A DNA stretch of 64,000 nt from Antennarius striatus (Eukaryota; Chordata; Actinopteri; Lophiiformes; Antennariidae). The notes under the pieces were generated by a model. It ran no database searches. It was not told the origin of the DNA and was given only the letters and a program-made list of their open reading frames with translations. Location: NCBI RefSeq assembly GCF_040054535.1, contig NC_090784.1, forward strand, positions 16,810,001 through 16,874,000, written 5' to 3'. Below, one piece after another: positions 12,329 to 32,596 of the stretch. The position numbers were made by a program, and so were the translations under genes. Numbering within the stretch: position 1 is the first letter of the stretch; each line of letters starts with the position of its first letter.

Positions 12329-13700
12329 AACATAAAGACAAAGATTATGGTCATTTAGTGTTATCTTTGTTTATCTTTGCATATTCATGTTCACACATAC
12401 ATACAGTTTGGAATAACGAGTAACACTTGGGAGCGATGCATATAATTTAAACAGTAAACAGGTACTGACAAACACTGGTAGAGCTTTACACTCACACGAT
12501 ATCTGTGTTCCATTCAACATCCAACTCATACCACTCATCATGGTCATCCGTCACAATTCATATGCAACATGTTCCATTTCTCTGAAATTAGCAGTATCGC
12601 AATTGAAAAAAACAAAACAGACATGCTTGGTCCCACATTGCATTTTGTCACATTACAGAGTACCATTATTAGCATCTTAACATGGAATCAGGATTCACAG
12701 TCAAAACTAGTTTGTTTAACTCGACCTGCTGCGGTTGGGGTCGGTTGACCTGACTACCTTCTCGTAAAGCTTTGAGGAGGTGAAGTTCTCCACGGACTGA
12801 CGGGGGCACAAACACAGACCCATTCATTGAGCAGGAGAGCAGGTCTTGACCTAAATGACTCATCAGTCTCAGCCTTTGCAGCTGTGCTGAATAAAGATGA
12901 CATAGCACTAAATAATCTTGGTTTCCCTTTGGGGCTAGTATAAAAGCACTTAACGCTTCCCTTTCGTTTACTGATCTTTTGCTAGGCTAATCAACATCCA
13001 ACATTCCCACGTCCTTCTTTCTTTGTACCAGTCTACACGTGGAACAACGCACACAGTGGTCAGGACTCATCCCACTGCAATATGTGTTCAACAGCTGAGG
13101 TTCTGTTCGACACATTCTCTCAAAACGATGCTGCAGAGCAGCATCAGCTCCCCTAGGGGGTGCTAGAGAGCACAGCCCGTCTTCACACCAGCTATTGCAT
13201 TCAAGTAAAATCATTTTGTAGTAAACTTCACTAGAACCTAAATCTAAGATCTGAACAATCCCTGTGGTAAATGCAGACTTAATGCATTAATAATTACATA
13301 GACCGACTAGACTGCCGGTCTTGCATACAGTCAGTCCCACTGCTTGGGGCTTGGAGAATTATAAATTATAAGTACATACATTTTATAACACCAGCAGCAA
13401 AAACTACCAACTACTGACACCAGATACATTTAAAATAGATAGTCTCTGTACATATATTAATTTAACATGATCTGTACATAAATTATATGATATTTTGTTA
13501 GATTTCATTAAGAGATATTTTTGACTATGTCACCTTTAATTAAATGTTTAGTATGTATACTCTATGATGACATTTTACATAAAAAACAAAACAAACAAAA
13601 TCACATTGAAAAGAGGAAGGGGAAGCAGTATTTAAAGAGTACAATGTAAACTAGTAAGTTACAATTTATATTAATTGCAGAAGAAAGAAAGAAAGATAAT
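12329..13700. other. Convergent intergenic spacer between mfap5 and necap1
   Basis: About 1.4 kb between the poly(A) signals of two tail-to-tail genes. No coding exon, RNA gene or clear repeat is visible. I searched the minus strand here for a terminal necap1 exon encoding the usual WVQF end and did not find one. Confidence 0.5.
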
Positions 13701-13713
13701 GGAGAATGACGGT

Positions 13714-13719
13714 TTTATT
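13714..13719 (-). terminator. Poly(A) signal of necap1
   Basis: On the minus strand AATAAA occurs about 170 bases after the necap1 stop. It also lies directly behind a good splice acceptor ending at 13741, so it could serve either an exon-7 read-through 3' UTR or a short spliced eighth exon. Confidence 0.5.
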
Positions 13720-13887
13720 TCATTTCAGCGCCATGAAGACCTGAATTAAAATAAAACAAACTAGTATGTAGGATGACTGGTTTTGCAGGGAGTGATGTGT
13801 GATGCAATAACAGGGAGAACAAAGTTACAAAAAGGGTTGCATAAATTTACAGAAAGATAAGAGACAGAAAACCAAATCAATATCTTC

Positions 13888-16800
13888 TCACTTGGGGGAT
13901 ACAGGATCAAAATCTCCCCACAGGTCTGAGCTGGCTGCACTGGATGGAGGCGCTGAGTTGGAAGTACTGGAGTCCAGGTCCAGCAACGATCCTGGAGATG
14001 AAAATTATTAAAACACACGATGATTCTTAATGTTTTTAGCCTTATTAGTCTTAGGGAAAATTACTGTAAATTCTTCTATTAGAACGCAAAAAAATCTCAC
14101 ATGTCACCTGCCATAAATTATGAGGTTTGTAATTTGCTATTGAATTAGTTCACAACTCCAATAAAATCAAATAGAAGTACATTCATACCATTTGAGTTCA
14201 ACCTACCCATGCAATATGTAAACATATCGATACTTTCAGACTTCCAGTATATACTGAGGTTTTGGTCTTCAGACCATTAGATGCGATGGGGGTGAACACA
14301 CTTTCATTCAAAAGTTAAACTCAACAGCAGTTAAATAGTCTGTGTTTATCTCTTGGCAATCCCCACACCTCATTCTTTATTGGGGACTATTTCTTTGGTG
14401 GAGAAAAGTTCCAATGAAAACTGTTTCCAGATGAGAAATTGGGAAATCATTTGCGGAAAGACAAATAGCTGCGGAATTTTTCAAAGAGCTTTCAATGTTT
14501 TGAGCAGCACAGCCAACAATCTTAGAGACAGGCATCTACAAGCCTCGACACACGGAACCGAAACTGTGTGTATGTGTAAAAAGTATGCAGTTTTGTGAGA
14601 TGAATCAATGTGACATCCATTGCAAAGGCATCTTTTCTACAGCTGGCCAGAGAGGAGGAAGGTAAAAATACATTTTAAAGGAAAAAAACAGCATTTTACA
14701 ACTGGAGTCTCCCTAAAGGTTTTGGCTGATATTCTTGCAAGTCAGCGTGACATTACACTCACCACTTTCATTGTAAAGACCGATGACATGAATTCTTCAC
14801 CAAAAATAGCTTTTAAACAAACACCAATGAGGCCATGGAAATACAAACTTTCAACAACAAAATGAGTTTGTTTGCTCCACAGGGATCATTTGCATTGACT
14901 TTCTTGGTGTTATAGCAACTCCTGTGAGTACAGCAGCTGTACCAATCCAAAAAAAAAAAGTGGAAGGACAGCTGCAATCCACTGGATTATTTGGGTAACA
15001 GTGTTTATCTTTTCAGACTTGTAGCAATGGTAAGAATAAAGTTGTGCGTAACCATAACTACGTCAGCTAATCCCTGCTCTTTATATTTGGGTGAAGGGCA
15101 GAGAACAACACACATCACTGCAAGATGACTTACAATGATTTCAATATTTTTAAAATTGTCTTGTCATCATGAAGAATAAATTTTGTGACTTTGAATAACC
15201 TATTATTTTTGCGTTCTTTATGTCATACATTATAAATTGCTTCCTAATGAGAATGCAATAATTATTTCTTAGTTACAGATCGTGGTTCTGATGTTTTTGA
15301 AGTTATTTGGATTGTGAAAAAGAAAAAACAAAACACAAACAGAGTGTTGTGCAACAGCTACCTACCAGAGTCACTTTCTGCTGCAGACGGTTGGATGGAA
15401 TGGTTGGTAGATCTGGATGAAGGGGGTGGGGCTAACTTTCCTCCAGGAGGAGGTGGAAGGAGTCCAAGACCGCCTGAACTCTGAGGACGAGACCTGTCCT
15501 TCTTTTTCGATTGCTGGAAAAGGGACAGTAGAAAAATGCAAACAAACAAGTGTGTGACTGTGCGTTGATGCAAGTTTGCATACTACTTGTCAAAGCCACA
15601 GAAAAACAACAAACAAATGAACTCATCCTCCAGGGTCACGTAACAAATGTTAACTTTATGGAATAGCTGAGAATATTTGGTTGTTCAGTCATGACAAGCA
15701 TTCTTACATATTCAAGGTAAGATTACCCCAATATTTAGAGTGATAGTCTGTCCTTCTTTGAAGCCCAGGTCCAGTTTAGGAGTGGAATCTGGGGCCTGTG
15801 CCTGCTTGGTTAGTTCTGTTTCCTGTTTTACCCATCTGGGGAAAAAAATGGGAATGGGGTGAGATGGAGAAGGATTATAATTTTTCTACTAAAAAATAAT
15901 AAATACATTTCCTCCTGCTTTATTTACAACTGATCAGATATTATAAAGAAAACTGCATACTTAAAGTGGTCCTGGAGTGAAACATTGAAGTCAAAGGCGT
16001 CGCCTCGGTCTCCAAAGCCAATGCCTATGAATGCGCTGCGACCTGAGAGAGACAAGAAGACTTTTAACTCAACGCCTTTGTTTTGAGTGAACATGGCTGA
16101 AGATTATTTTTAAAAAGGGTGGAGGAACATAACTAAACACAACACAATATGTTTTTAGATATAGCTCATGGGTGTATGCATCAGTGAAATCACTAATAAA
16201 ATTAATCGATGTGAGCTAGAATAACGGAGATTAAAAATCTTGAGGCAGCACGGACAGACAGTTTTTCCACACTTATAAAACACAGTTTCTAAAATTAATC
16301 TGAAAAAAATGTAAACGTTTGTTAAATTGTGAGTTACAGAATATTTATGACTTAGTTAAAATTCACTCACCATTGTCATCTTGAATACGGAGCACAAAGT
16401 AACGGCTTGAGTCACTAACGGTCTCCACTGCAATGCCTGGAAACTCATTAACTGGTGCTTGAGCAAAAAGCTCCCCTGTAGATTCCCACAAAATGAAAAC
16501 ATTCAGTGTCAACCTGAAAAATCATGACTTCATGACTTTTCTGTGCTGAGTTTGCATGTTTTCTCCATGTTTTATTCCATTTCCCCCATCATCGGGAAAA
16601 ACATGCATTTAGGACTATTAGGTTATGTAGTGACAGCGGCTCAGAAAAAGGTGTCTACACTAACCTTGAAATTCCTTTTACAATTGTATAATAACAAATT
16701 AAAGCTTCTCCTTCTTATAAATATTGTTTATTAGGCAAGGTGGGTTCTTGTAGGTAGATCATTTTAAAAAATGCATCAATATGAAATGTGAACTGAGGAC

Positions 16801-17664
16801 AACAAGCTTGCTGATACGTGAAATGAACCAAAAGTGAGACAGCTTGTCAGCCTCTTTGCTTCACAGTAAGCTGACTGCTTAGACATGGGTTGGGTCACCT
16901 TGGAAAAGATGAGCACCGCATAGGCACAACACAGTGGAGTAATTTACAACAGAGGTAGCGCCAGTAAATACCACCATCCTGTGTGCTTTTCACTCACCAG
17001 AGATTTTGTCTTCCAATTTGACATAGGCCACTTTGCCCCGTGCTGTCAGACGCATCCGTCCCGTCCAGTCGGGAGCATCCAGCTTCCAATCAGCAGCCCT
17101 TGGGACACAAAGACACAAGCAGCGCAGGAGACACTGTGATGTAGGTGAAGCAGTTTAAAGACACTGATGCTGAGACAGATGGGGGGGGGGGGGGTTAGGA
17201 AGGAGAAGAAAAAAAAGAAAAGACAGGAGATTTTTCTGTGTGTGTGATTGTTGTGATTCATGGAAACACACTCATCACCGTTTCTATGTGAGCAGAACGT
17301 GACCAGGACTTCAGAGGGGCATTTCACTGAGACCTGAGGCTGACGTGTTACGTCACCAGCCTTACTCACTGTAAATATGGTCACTGGTTAACCAATCACG
17401 TCTCTCGTGGGACTCAGGCCTGTGCTACTGTTGGGTGGCTGTCATGTCCACTCAGATGCAGCTCCAGCGTGTCAGGCTGGAGCACCAGCCAATGGAAAAC
17501 GGGGTAAACAATTCAATGTCATCCTTTTTTTTTAAAAACAAACAAACAAACAACAAAACAAAAACAAAACCCAACAACTATAAAACCATTCCCTGTGCTG
17601 TCACTTAAAAATATAATAACAGTGTGAATGGTCACGATAAACACCATTTACAGCTCCAGCATTG

Positions 17665-17699
<35 letters not shown>

Positions 17700-18147
17700 C
17701 TTAACAAGAACATTTAAAGCAAAAGTATTCGAAAAATAAAATGTTTTTTTTTAGGTAACAGTGAAATGAAGAGAGCTAGACCTGAGAGTGGGAGTCATTT
17801 AATCATCACCTTCCGCAACGCAAGTGACAAACGTAAACTGTTAGCTGATTCATTTCCAAAAGTGACCTTGTAAATACGCAACACATGACTACAAAAATAA
17901 ATCAATCACCAAATCCACCTCCACTTGAGGACGCCACATTGGTGTGGTAAGCTAACCAGGTAGGTCGCCGAGGCAACGGCCACCGCCGCCTGCAGTCGCG
18001 GATGCGGGTTCATAAAACCCAGGCCGCTCCCCCTCCCCACCCTCACCTGATGGCCCGGTTGGATGCTCTCGGTGGAATTCGGTAAACGTTGACTTCAGGT
18101 TTGACACAGAGGATCGATTCGTATTCAGACGGACCTTCGTTCGCCAT
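13888..18147 (-). CDS. necap1: NECAP endocytosis-associated adaptor (NECAP1)
   Basis: Seven coding exons on the minus strand, in phase: 18147-18047, 17098-16998, 16475-16371, 16042-15961, 15835-15727, 15513-15366 and 13991-13888, giving 249 residues. The PHear domain is clear: [20 protein letters not shown] near the start, then [61 protein letters not shown] and the QDHFKWV helix. This domain binds adaptor appendages in clathrin-coated vesicles. After it come [12 protein letters not shown] and DLWGDF, a WxxF motif for the AP-2 alpha ear. The usual C-terminal WVQF is absent: the frame ends DPVSPK, and that stop overlaps a consensus donor, so a small eighth exon is possible. The reading frame stays open upstream of the chosen ATG, but only the [11 protein letters not shown] start matches the family. 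NECAP2 shares GFGDRGD, but the position beside aicda and mfap5 favours NECAP1. Confidence 0.9.
17666..17695. repeat. Homopolymer T run (30) in necap1 intron 1, with a G14 run nearby
   Basis: Thirty consecutive T at 17666-17695, and 14 consecutive G at 17181-17194, both in the first necap1 intron. On the transcribed (minus) strand the T run is poly(A). Confidence 0.95.
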
Positions 18148-18639
18148 CTTGACTCCTGCTCGGTCGGTGTACGCCGGTGGTGACCGTGAGCGCTGTGCCC
18201 TTGCGGCGTTGACGGCTGCGTGACCGTAATAGACCGAGTATATGCGCACAAGCTGGCGACCCCGTTTCAGTGTTATGGTGTCTGTCATGATGGAGATACC
18301 CTCAGTTTGTCTTTTAAAAAGATGATACAGTAAATATAATTGTTGAGAAACTCAAGTGATTTCACATTAATGGAAAAGTGACAACAAATTTACTGAAAAC
18401 CTGCTTCAAAAACTAGTGTGAAGAGTTAAGAAATATTTATCAAACAGATCATGTAAAATGTCATATTATTTGACCTGTGTTATTAGAGGAATGAAATAAT
18501 TTATGACAGCAGTATCCTTCAGGATTGTGATGATCTGCAGCACAGATCTGAATCATTCTTAAAAGCTGATGATAGCCAGGGTAAACTGTGTCACTACACG
18601 TCCATAAGATGGGTAAACATCATCGAGACAACATATAGC

Positions 18640-19345
18640 AAAGCGAGACAACTTTATTTATAAAGCACATTTCACATATGTTTTTAACGTGAGAGCTTAA
18701 AGTGATAAAGATAAAAATTTCACAATCAGGTAAAAATGAACAAGTTACAATATTTTTAAAAAAAATCATCTCGGACTGTTTAAAATATGTGATAATTAAT
18801 TTAATGGAATGCAGATGTACTCCATTATTAAACACTTTAAGTGAATTCAGACACATTAAATCAAAGGAGTTTCAAAACTGAAATGATTGTATTTAATGGG
18901 AGCAGTGGGCAGCGCAAAAAAAATTGTTTTGGGCCTCTTATAACAATTGTGAGGTTGCAAAACAACATACTACTTCCTCATTTTTTCATCTGACTCTCAA
19001 GACAACCAGTAAACCAGAACCAGATGCTGGGTTCTGGATGGTTCGTGTGGCACAAGCATTCCAACTATGCATTTTGGCCCACCACCACAGAGGGATTTGA
19101 AAGCAAGGAATAGGAAATGATTCTGTGAATTACCGGGAGCTAGTGTAAAAGTTTCAGAACTGGTTGTGATGTGATTGTGTTTTGTTTTTTTTTACATTTT
19201 TTTAAGGGGTTTTTATTTTTTTGGCTGCAGTTTGTTGAATGACTTTTTAGTTTCTTTTGAAGCCCAGTGAACAGATTGTGAATTGTACAGCCTTCCAAAG
19301 ATAATTACATGAATTAGTCTGATCTTAATTCTATTTTGACATTAT
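18640..19345. mobile_element. Degraded teleost interspersed repeat
   Basis: The block opens with ACTTTATTTATAAAGCACAT and continues through the phrases AAAGCAAGGAATAGG, AATTACCGGGAGCTAGTG, TTGTGATGTGATTGTG and TTTGGCTGCAG. I recognise this series of phrases, in this order, from a repeat that is scattered through many fish genomes, though I cannot name the family. No coding remnant is visible. It fills most of the spacer between aicda and necap1. A similar opening phrase occurs alone at about 57648-57668. Confidence 0.5.
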
Positions 19346-19554
19346 TACGATGACGACAGATCTTTGCATATGATTGTATTACACATTCCCACATTGCTAA
19401 ATAAACAACAAGCTGCATTTACTTAATGTTAAAAGCCTTGCCACAACTTGAAAGCTATTTTTCTCAGTTTTCTTCCCGTTGGTTTTGATGTTGTAGTGCT
19501 GAGCAAACACCAGCATGTATTTTCTGTAACTCCAGCTCGTGTCACAGTCGTGTT

Positions 19555-20997
<1,443 letters not shown>

Positions 20998-22097
20998 TTC
21001 GAAAGACGAGCTTCGTTTAGGCGGACGTGGGTAATGAATGAATGTAAATGAGAAAGATCGAAAGTGTGTGTTGTGTTAAAGGAAGGGAACTGAGATTACA
21101 GTATATACCTCTAAACATAAACATCCTGCATAAAACAGAGGCAACTTCTGGTTGGATGAAATGTTGTTTTTTTTAAAACTCAATTTAGGGCGTGTAATAC
21201 CAACGAGATGTACGGATTGCATTGCTGGAAAAACAATTAAAGATATAAATAAATTACAAATTTTGCTAAATTCTTTTTCAGGGTATTTTGGTTTTTAATC
21301 ATCTGTTTAAAAAAAAGGAATAGAAATATCTCTAGTTCACATAATAATTGAACTTGAACCATTCTTTGGAACAAGGCAAGGAGGGGAGGCATATTACACA
21401 TCTCAAATTAATTTCAGTGACCGCACTTCAGAAGGGACGTGTTTGACATGATTTGTAAATTTTGGAGTTTTTCATAGACGCCAGTAAAGTGCATGAGCCA
21501 ACTGACTGGAACTTTCCAGACATTTAAGTCAGATCCAGTCTCTGCCCCTTTCATATTTGCTTTCTTAGACTGTGAACCGACAACTGTGAGATACCTTCTC
21601 ACCTTGTTCTGCCGTGGGATCAACCACAGTCACTCCCTCTATTAAGCCTCACCCATTAATTGTTCAACTTCCTCAGCGCCCCGAGGTATGGTGAAGCCAC
21701 AGGCATTCCCAGAGCTTGGAGACCTTGACACCTACTATTCTTCATCCTGTAACCTGGGTTTTCCCAAGCTGCGTCAGGCTGGGAGCAGAACTGCACTCGA
21801 CCTCCTAACCTCACGTGTCTGCTAGAACCGCCGTCCAACTGACCGAATGCGGCGTGTGGATAAATCTCACTAATAAGCTTTTGAACTATCAAATGATTTC
21901 ATCTATTCTCATCAAATCGGGATGCGTATTATTTTTCTCCCGTGTTTTCTTAGCTCTGTCTGCTTTAGCTCTGGTCCAGTCTGCTCACTCAGTGGCACTG
22001 CTTGCAGGCATCCTGCTTTCCCATGACTCCCCTCACCCTCTCATGCAGTCTGTGGTTGGGGAATTCACCGTTTCCCAGGATGGCTGTTTTGGGAGTT

Positions 22098-22099
<2 letters not shown>

Positions 22100-22142
<43 letters not shown>
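22100..22142. repeat. (GT)n microsatellite
   Basis: About 21 GT units. A second short GT array is at 22243-22262. Confidence 0.95.
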
Positions 22143-22144
<2 letters not shown>

Positions 22145-22674
22145 GCCATCTGTACGAGCATGTCATCAACACAGCCTATATGTTATACATCATCTGGAAC
22201 ACATTTATCTAATATGTCCTACGACTGCACGGTGCCCACATATGTGTGTGTGTGTGTGTGTGCCTCCATGCTCTGAGTGACCTCCCATCATATTACATTA
22301 CTCTGACGGTGCATTTTGGCTAATTTCTTTGCACATTTGATGCTGTGTGCATGTGTCTTTTCTTGACTTCAACAGGCTGATCAAGTGCCAATACGTATTT
22401 AACCACTTCCCACCAAGCTCTCTGGGTTTGACCACAGTTGACCAAGGTCATCTCACAGTCATGCTTGAACGTTCCCTTGCGCTACTACCACTCTCGTGCT
22501 GTGTCTGTGTGAATGAATGTGTGTGCTTGTGTGTGTGAGTGTGTGTGGTGGACTGGTATAGTATAGCCAGACATGGCTGTGCATTTAAACTGTAGTCAGG
22601 GGCAGAAACCGGGTGTAGGAAATGCCAAGTCATACTTTCCAAAACCCACCCGCCCACACCCAGCACACGCGCTT

Positions 22675-22675
<1 letters not shown>

Positions 22676-22759
<84 letters not shown>
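22676..22759. repeat. (CA)n microsatellite
   Basis: About 42 CA units, inverted relative to the GT array at 22100-22142. Confidence 0.97.
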
Positions 22760-22760
<1 letters not shown>

Positions 22761-23839
22761 CCATAACGTGCAGACACACATGACCACAGTCACAAACAGA
22801 CTTTCTTTCCAGTGTGTGAACTCACATCTGTTTCCTGACAACAATAATAGCTACAGATCAGGCGAGTCCAGGCTCAGCTAACAGGTGTCTGCTCTTTGAC
22901 AGTCATGAAGAAACAGCCTGATCATGACCTAAACGTGTCACCAGTCAAAACATACCTTTGTAAAGGAGAAAATGTTCTGACCACACACTTGTGAAAGTAA
23001 CAACAGTGTTATGTTACTAGGTGTCATGGCTTTTTCATCAAATTAAAGAACTGTGATTTTTTTTTTCCACTAGAGCTTGCATGGTTTAGTTTGGGGTGAA
23101 GCATAGGCTTGTATTTGTCTTCACTTCAGATGAGATATGACTCTTTCCCACACGTTAACATTGTACAAACATCCTGTGGTGTTTATTTGTGGCACACTAA
23201 TGCTATACTGACATCGTCTGAGGTTAGCAGTGCAGGTGAGCGCAAGGCAAGCACGAGGGCTGCTAACCATATTAAGGTTGGCCTCAGAGTGAGGTTGTGT
23301 GTTTTTTCCCCCCAGTCACATAAACTGTCATTCACCTGCAAACCACAGACATCTCCAGTCTGAATATCTGATGAATAAATGTGACGCAAATTCATTTTGA
23401 AAATATTCATTACTGAATCAATTTGTGTGAACACTTTGCGATCCATTCCACATCTCAGGGAAGCAATTGGACTTATCAGTTAATTTAAAATATATTGTTA
23501 CAGGTGATGGAAATGTTTTTCACTTCATATGAAAGAAAATATTTAATAGATGTCAGGGTGAATTAATGATTTAAATAAGTACTAAATATTTGCATAAATT
23601 AAGTGTAATAACTCCCATCATCAAATAAAATAAAGAAAAGAAAAAAAAAGAACAAGAAATCTGATGCAAAGTGACTGAGCTCTTTTTTTTCTAGCACTCA
23701 TTAACCCACAAAGTAAAGGAAGGAAACAACAACCTAACAATGAGAGAATAGAGGCTTGATTTTGCTTTTTCACCTAAAACCACATGCACTTCATTTACAG
23801 TTAAAGTACAACCTCCTATGCATCTGCATGGTTTCACAG

Positions 23840-23844
<5 letters not shown>

Positions 23845-23872
<28 letters not shown>
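23845..23872. repeat. (CA)n microsatellite
   Basis: About 14 CA units, just beyond the likely poly(A) signal of nat14. Confidence 0.9.
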
Positions 23873-23929
23873 GTGCTGAAATGTAAAGAACCACATAAAC
23901 ATACATTTAGCAAACCAACATTTCAATGT

Positions 23930-23935
23930 TTTATT
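23930..23935 (-). terminator. Candidate poly(A) signal of nat14
   Basis: AATAAA on the minus strand 285 bases after the nat14 stop; plausible by position only. Confidence 0.45.
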
Positions 23936-24219
23936 TTGATACAAATTATGAATAAGACAAATAAAGCTTCATGTTATTTTGAGATTATTAAACCATAAAC
24001 AACACATGTGGTTTATGAAATGAAGTCATTGTTTTCAACATAATAAAAAGGTCAAAACAAACAGCAGCAGCACAGTCAATAAATAAACACTGGCATAAAT
24101 AAAACAAATATGCAACAAATGATTATATATATGTAACTCCATCGTGCAGAAATGACAGCTACCTTCATTTTTAGACATTCGTGGTGCATTTTTGTATCCA
24201 TGAGTCAATCGTCACTGGA

Positions 24220-25232
24220 TCACAGGTCTTTGTAAAACACTTTAGTCAGAGGGTGTCCCAGAAATCCTCTTTCTGGAATCTCTAGCTTCCTCTCCTCATC
24301 ATCTTCTTCATCAGTCCCCTCCCCAAGTTGGTGATACCCCTGTTTCCTGAAGAAGACTTCCCCCACCTTGGATGGGTAGGGGACATGTGCATACACTCTG
24401 AGGGCACCGGTCTCCCTCTCCCTCTGCTCCAGACTCTGGACTAGCAGCCGGCCCAAGCCCTCTCTCCGATACCAGCTGCCCGTCACCAACCTGCAGATCC
24501 TTGTGATGCCCACCCGATTCTCATTTTCTCTGAAGATGCAGCCGAGGATGTCACCCTCGCAGTCGGCCACCCAGACCTGTCCCGCTGTCTTTTCCCTCTC
24601 TGGGCTGATCTTCTCTGTCGAAGTCTCTTTGTCTTTTTCTTTTGGTCCAATCCTGTACCTTGGCTGAGAAAATGAAATAATATTTCTTAGCTGAAAAATT
24701 TGGTTGTTAGGATTAAGTTAATTGTAATAAAAATTGCCAACCCTGACCCTTTTAGTCATTGGTGTTTTTCCACTGATCCTAGAGTAGGGGTTATTCAGTG
24801 TGTCATCCTGTGTCCCTCTGTAACTGCTTCCCACATAGTCCCAGTAGGGGCGGCTGCTGCCCAGAACCCCTGTGGACCGTGGCATGGTTATCTTCAGAAA
24901 GATAATTAGCAGAAAGACTGGAATAGCGAGCGCTAGGAGAAAAGAATGGACAAGACAGCGCAGGACTGAAGAGAAAACAGCCAGGATGAAGAGGCAGAGT
25001 GGACGAGTGAGGATGTGGAGGATGAGACGGTTTTCTGTGCCCTCACAGCCCTCCTGGAGAGACATTGATGCAAGTTGGGAGAATCAAAAGCGTCAGATGA
25101 AAATCATAAATTCCCACCATACATCTAAAGCTGTTATCGTCCTCTACAAACCTTGATGAGGGCTTTGACCACCTCTATGTCCTCCTCCTTCATCCTCCTC
25201 ATCACCACCTGATCCAGCTCCAGTTTCACCAT
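24220..25232 (-). CDS. nat14: Membrane-anchored GNAT-fold protein, N-acetyltransferase 14 type
   Basis: Three exons on the minus strand, in phase: 25232-25152, 25053-24748 and 24663-24220, giving 276 residues. The N-terminus MVKLELDQVVMRRMKEEDIE resembles the start of human NAT14, and GTENRLILHILTRP matches its DTENRVALHALTRP. A long hydrophobic stretch (about residues 46-85) should anchor it in a membrane, probably as a hairpin as in NAT8-family proteins. The GNAT domain has the acetyl-CoA loop RREGLGR (195-201), then GALRVYAHVPYPS and a C-terminal TKVFYKDL, which matches the REFSKDL end of NAT14. It is about 70 residues longer than I recall for human NAT14, with a charged linker near 137-158 and an acidic run (EEDDEE) near the end. 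Substrate unknown; NAT14 was also described as the DNA-binding protein KLP1. Position beside znf628 supports the assignment. Confidence 0.88.
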
Positions 25233-25296
25233 GTTCTAACAGCCAGCTGCCAGCGATACTGCAAACTTCAGCATCCACAGTGTGCACAGGAACACT

Positions 25297-25361
<65 letters not shown>

Positions 25362-26445
25362 ATTACATGGAATGACAGCTGTTCTTTGTGGACAAACGGG
25401 TGACAGTCAAATCTGAGTGGTTCAGTGAATCAGAAATCGTAACAAGACAATATTATAGAATGAATATTGGCGCCGATGCGCCAACTCTACAGTGAAATTA
25501 TTATTTCTCAGTCATTCCTGTTTGCTGTGCAGTGAATATTAACACAACAACCACACTGCATCCAAACAAAGACCGATGGGACTGACAGAGGATCTGCAGC
25601 GTGTGCGCGTCGCCATTGCTGCGTCCTTCATGCGCGCAAATATTAAAGCTCTCATTTCCACGTTTACCGGTGTAATCATCAAAAGGTACAGTGAAAGCGA
25701 GCAGACCTTGTTCTTAGATCCTTATAAGGCTGTCAGTGAGTCCTGCGGGCTGCGACCCCCTCCCGCTCTCAACCCCCTCACTTCCGCTTACCTTACGCAC
25801 CACGCTGCTCAGATTATACTGGAATCTGGAGTTAAATTCTTTAACGTGGGTTATTTGTTTCTTGTCCACGCAGGTTGTTTCACCTTCGGTTGAATGACCA
25901 CTAGGATTTATTTTTTTAATTTTTTTTACGGAAGCGATGGATCCTGCATAGAGATACGCTTTTTATTTCCGATTGTACGCTTTCGAATAGCCATCTACGT
26001 CATTTACGTACCTACAGTCCGTACTGCGTAAACGCTACGTGAATATCAAACGCCATGTATCTACACAAGTAGCGGCCAAAAAGAGAAACCAAAATAAAAG
26101 CCAAATGAGAAATTGGTTGACATATTTATTAATAATTAGGTGCTAATTACTATTAACATTACAAAGAAAGTTGGTCATGTACATTATTCACAGAACTGTA
26201 TTTAATAAACAAACTGCCAATGACAGTATCATTTAAACTAATATATTTAGCAAAAGTCCATGACAGCCTATTTGAATGTATAACATTTCTAGTATGTGGC
26301 ACCATGGGATTACAACACAGTACTCATCTAACTACATGTTCTCCCCTCGGCTGCAGGAGAACCCCAAACTGACTTTTTAATAAAAATGAGCTCTCTCGGT
26401 CACACACAGCCTTCTTTTCTGTCACATATCATTGTTAGTTAGAGA
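25233..26445. other. Spacer between nat14 and znf628, probable nat14 promoter region
   Basis: Both genes are on the minus strand, so this 1.2 kb holds the nat14 promoter and the znf628 3' UTR. (AC)n occupies 25299-25358. Two CpG-bearing patches lie at about 25580-25690 and 25930-26080; the second includes TACGTCATTTACGTA, close to a cAMP-response-element half site. No gene is visible. Confidence 0.45.
25299..25358. repeat. (AC)n microsatellite
   Basis: About 30 AC units starting 66 bases upstream of the nat14 start codon, within its 5' UTR or proximal promoter. Confidence 0.97.

Positions 26446-32596
<6,151 letters not shown>

Larger units (their letters stand above)
20998..24219. other. Intergenic region between aicda and nat14
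   Basis: This contains the aicda 5' flank and the nat14 3' UTR. No other gene is visible. It carries (GT)n at 22100-22142 and 22243-22262, (CA)n at 22676-22759 and (CA)n at 23845-23872; the GT and CA arrays are in opposite orientation about 0.5 kb apart. The long open frames here are dinucleotide-repeat artefacts or antisense. Confidence 0.6.
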
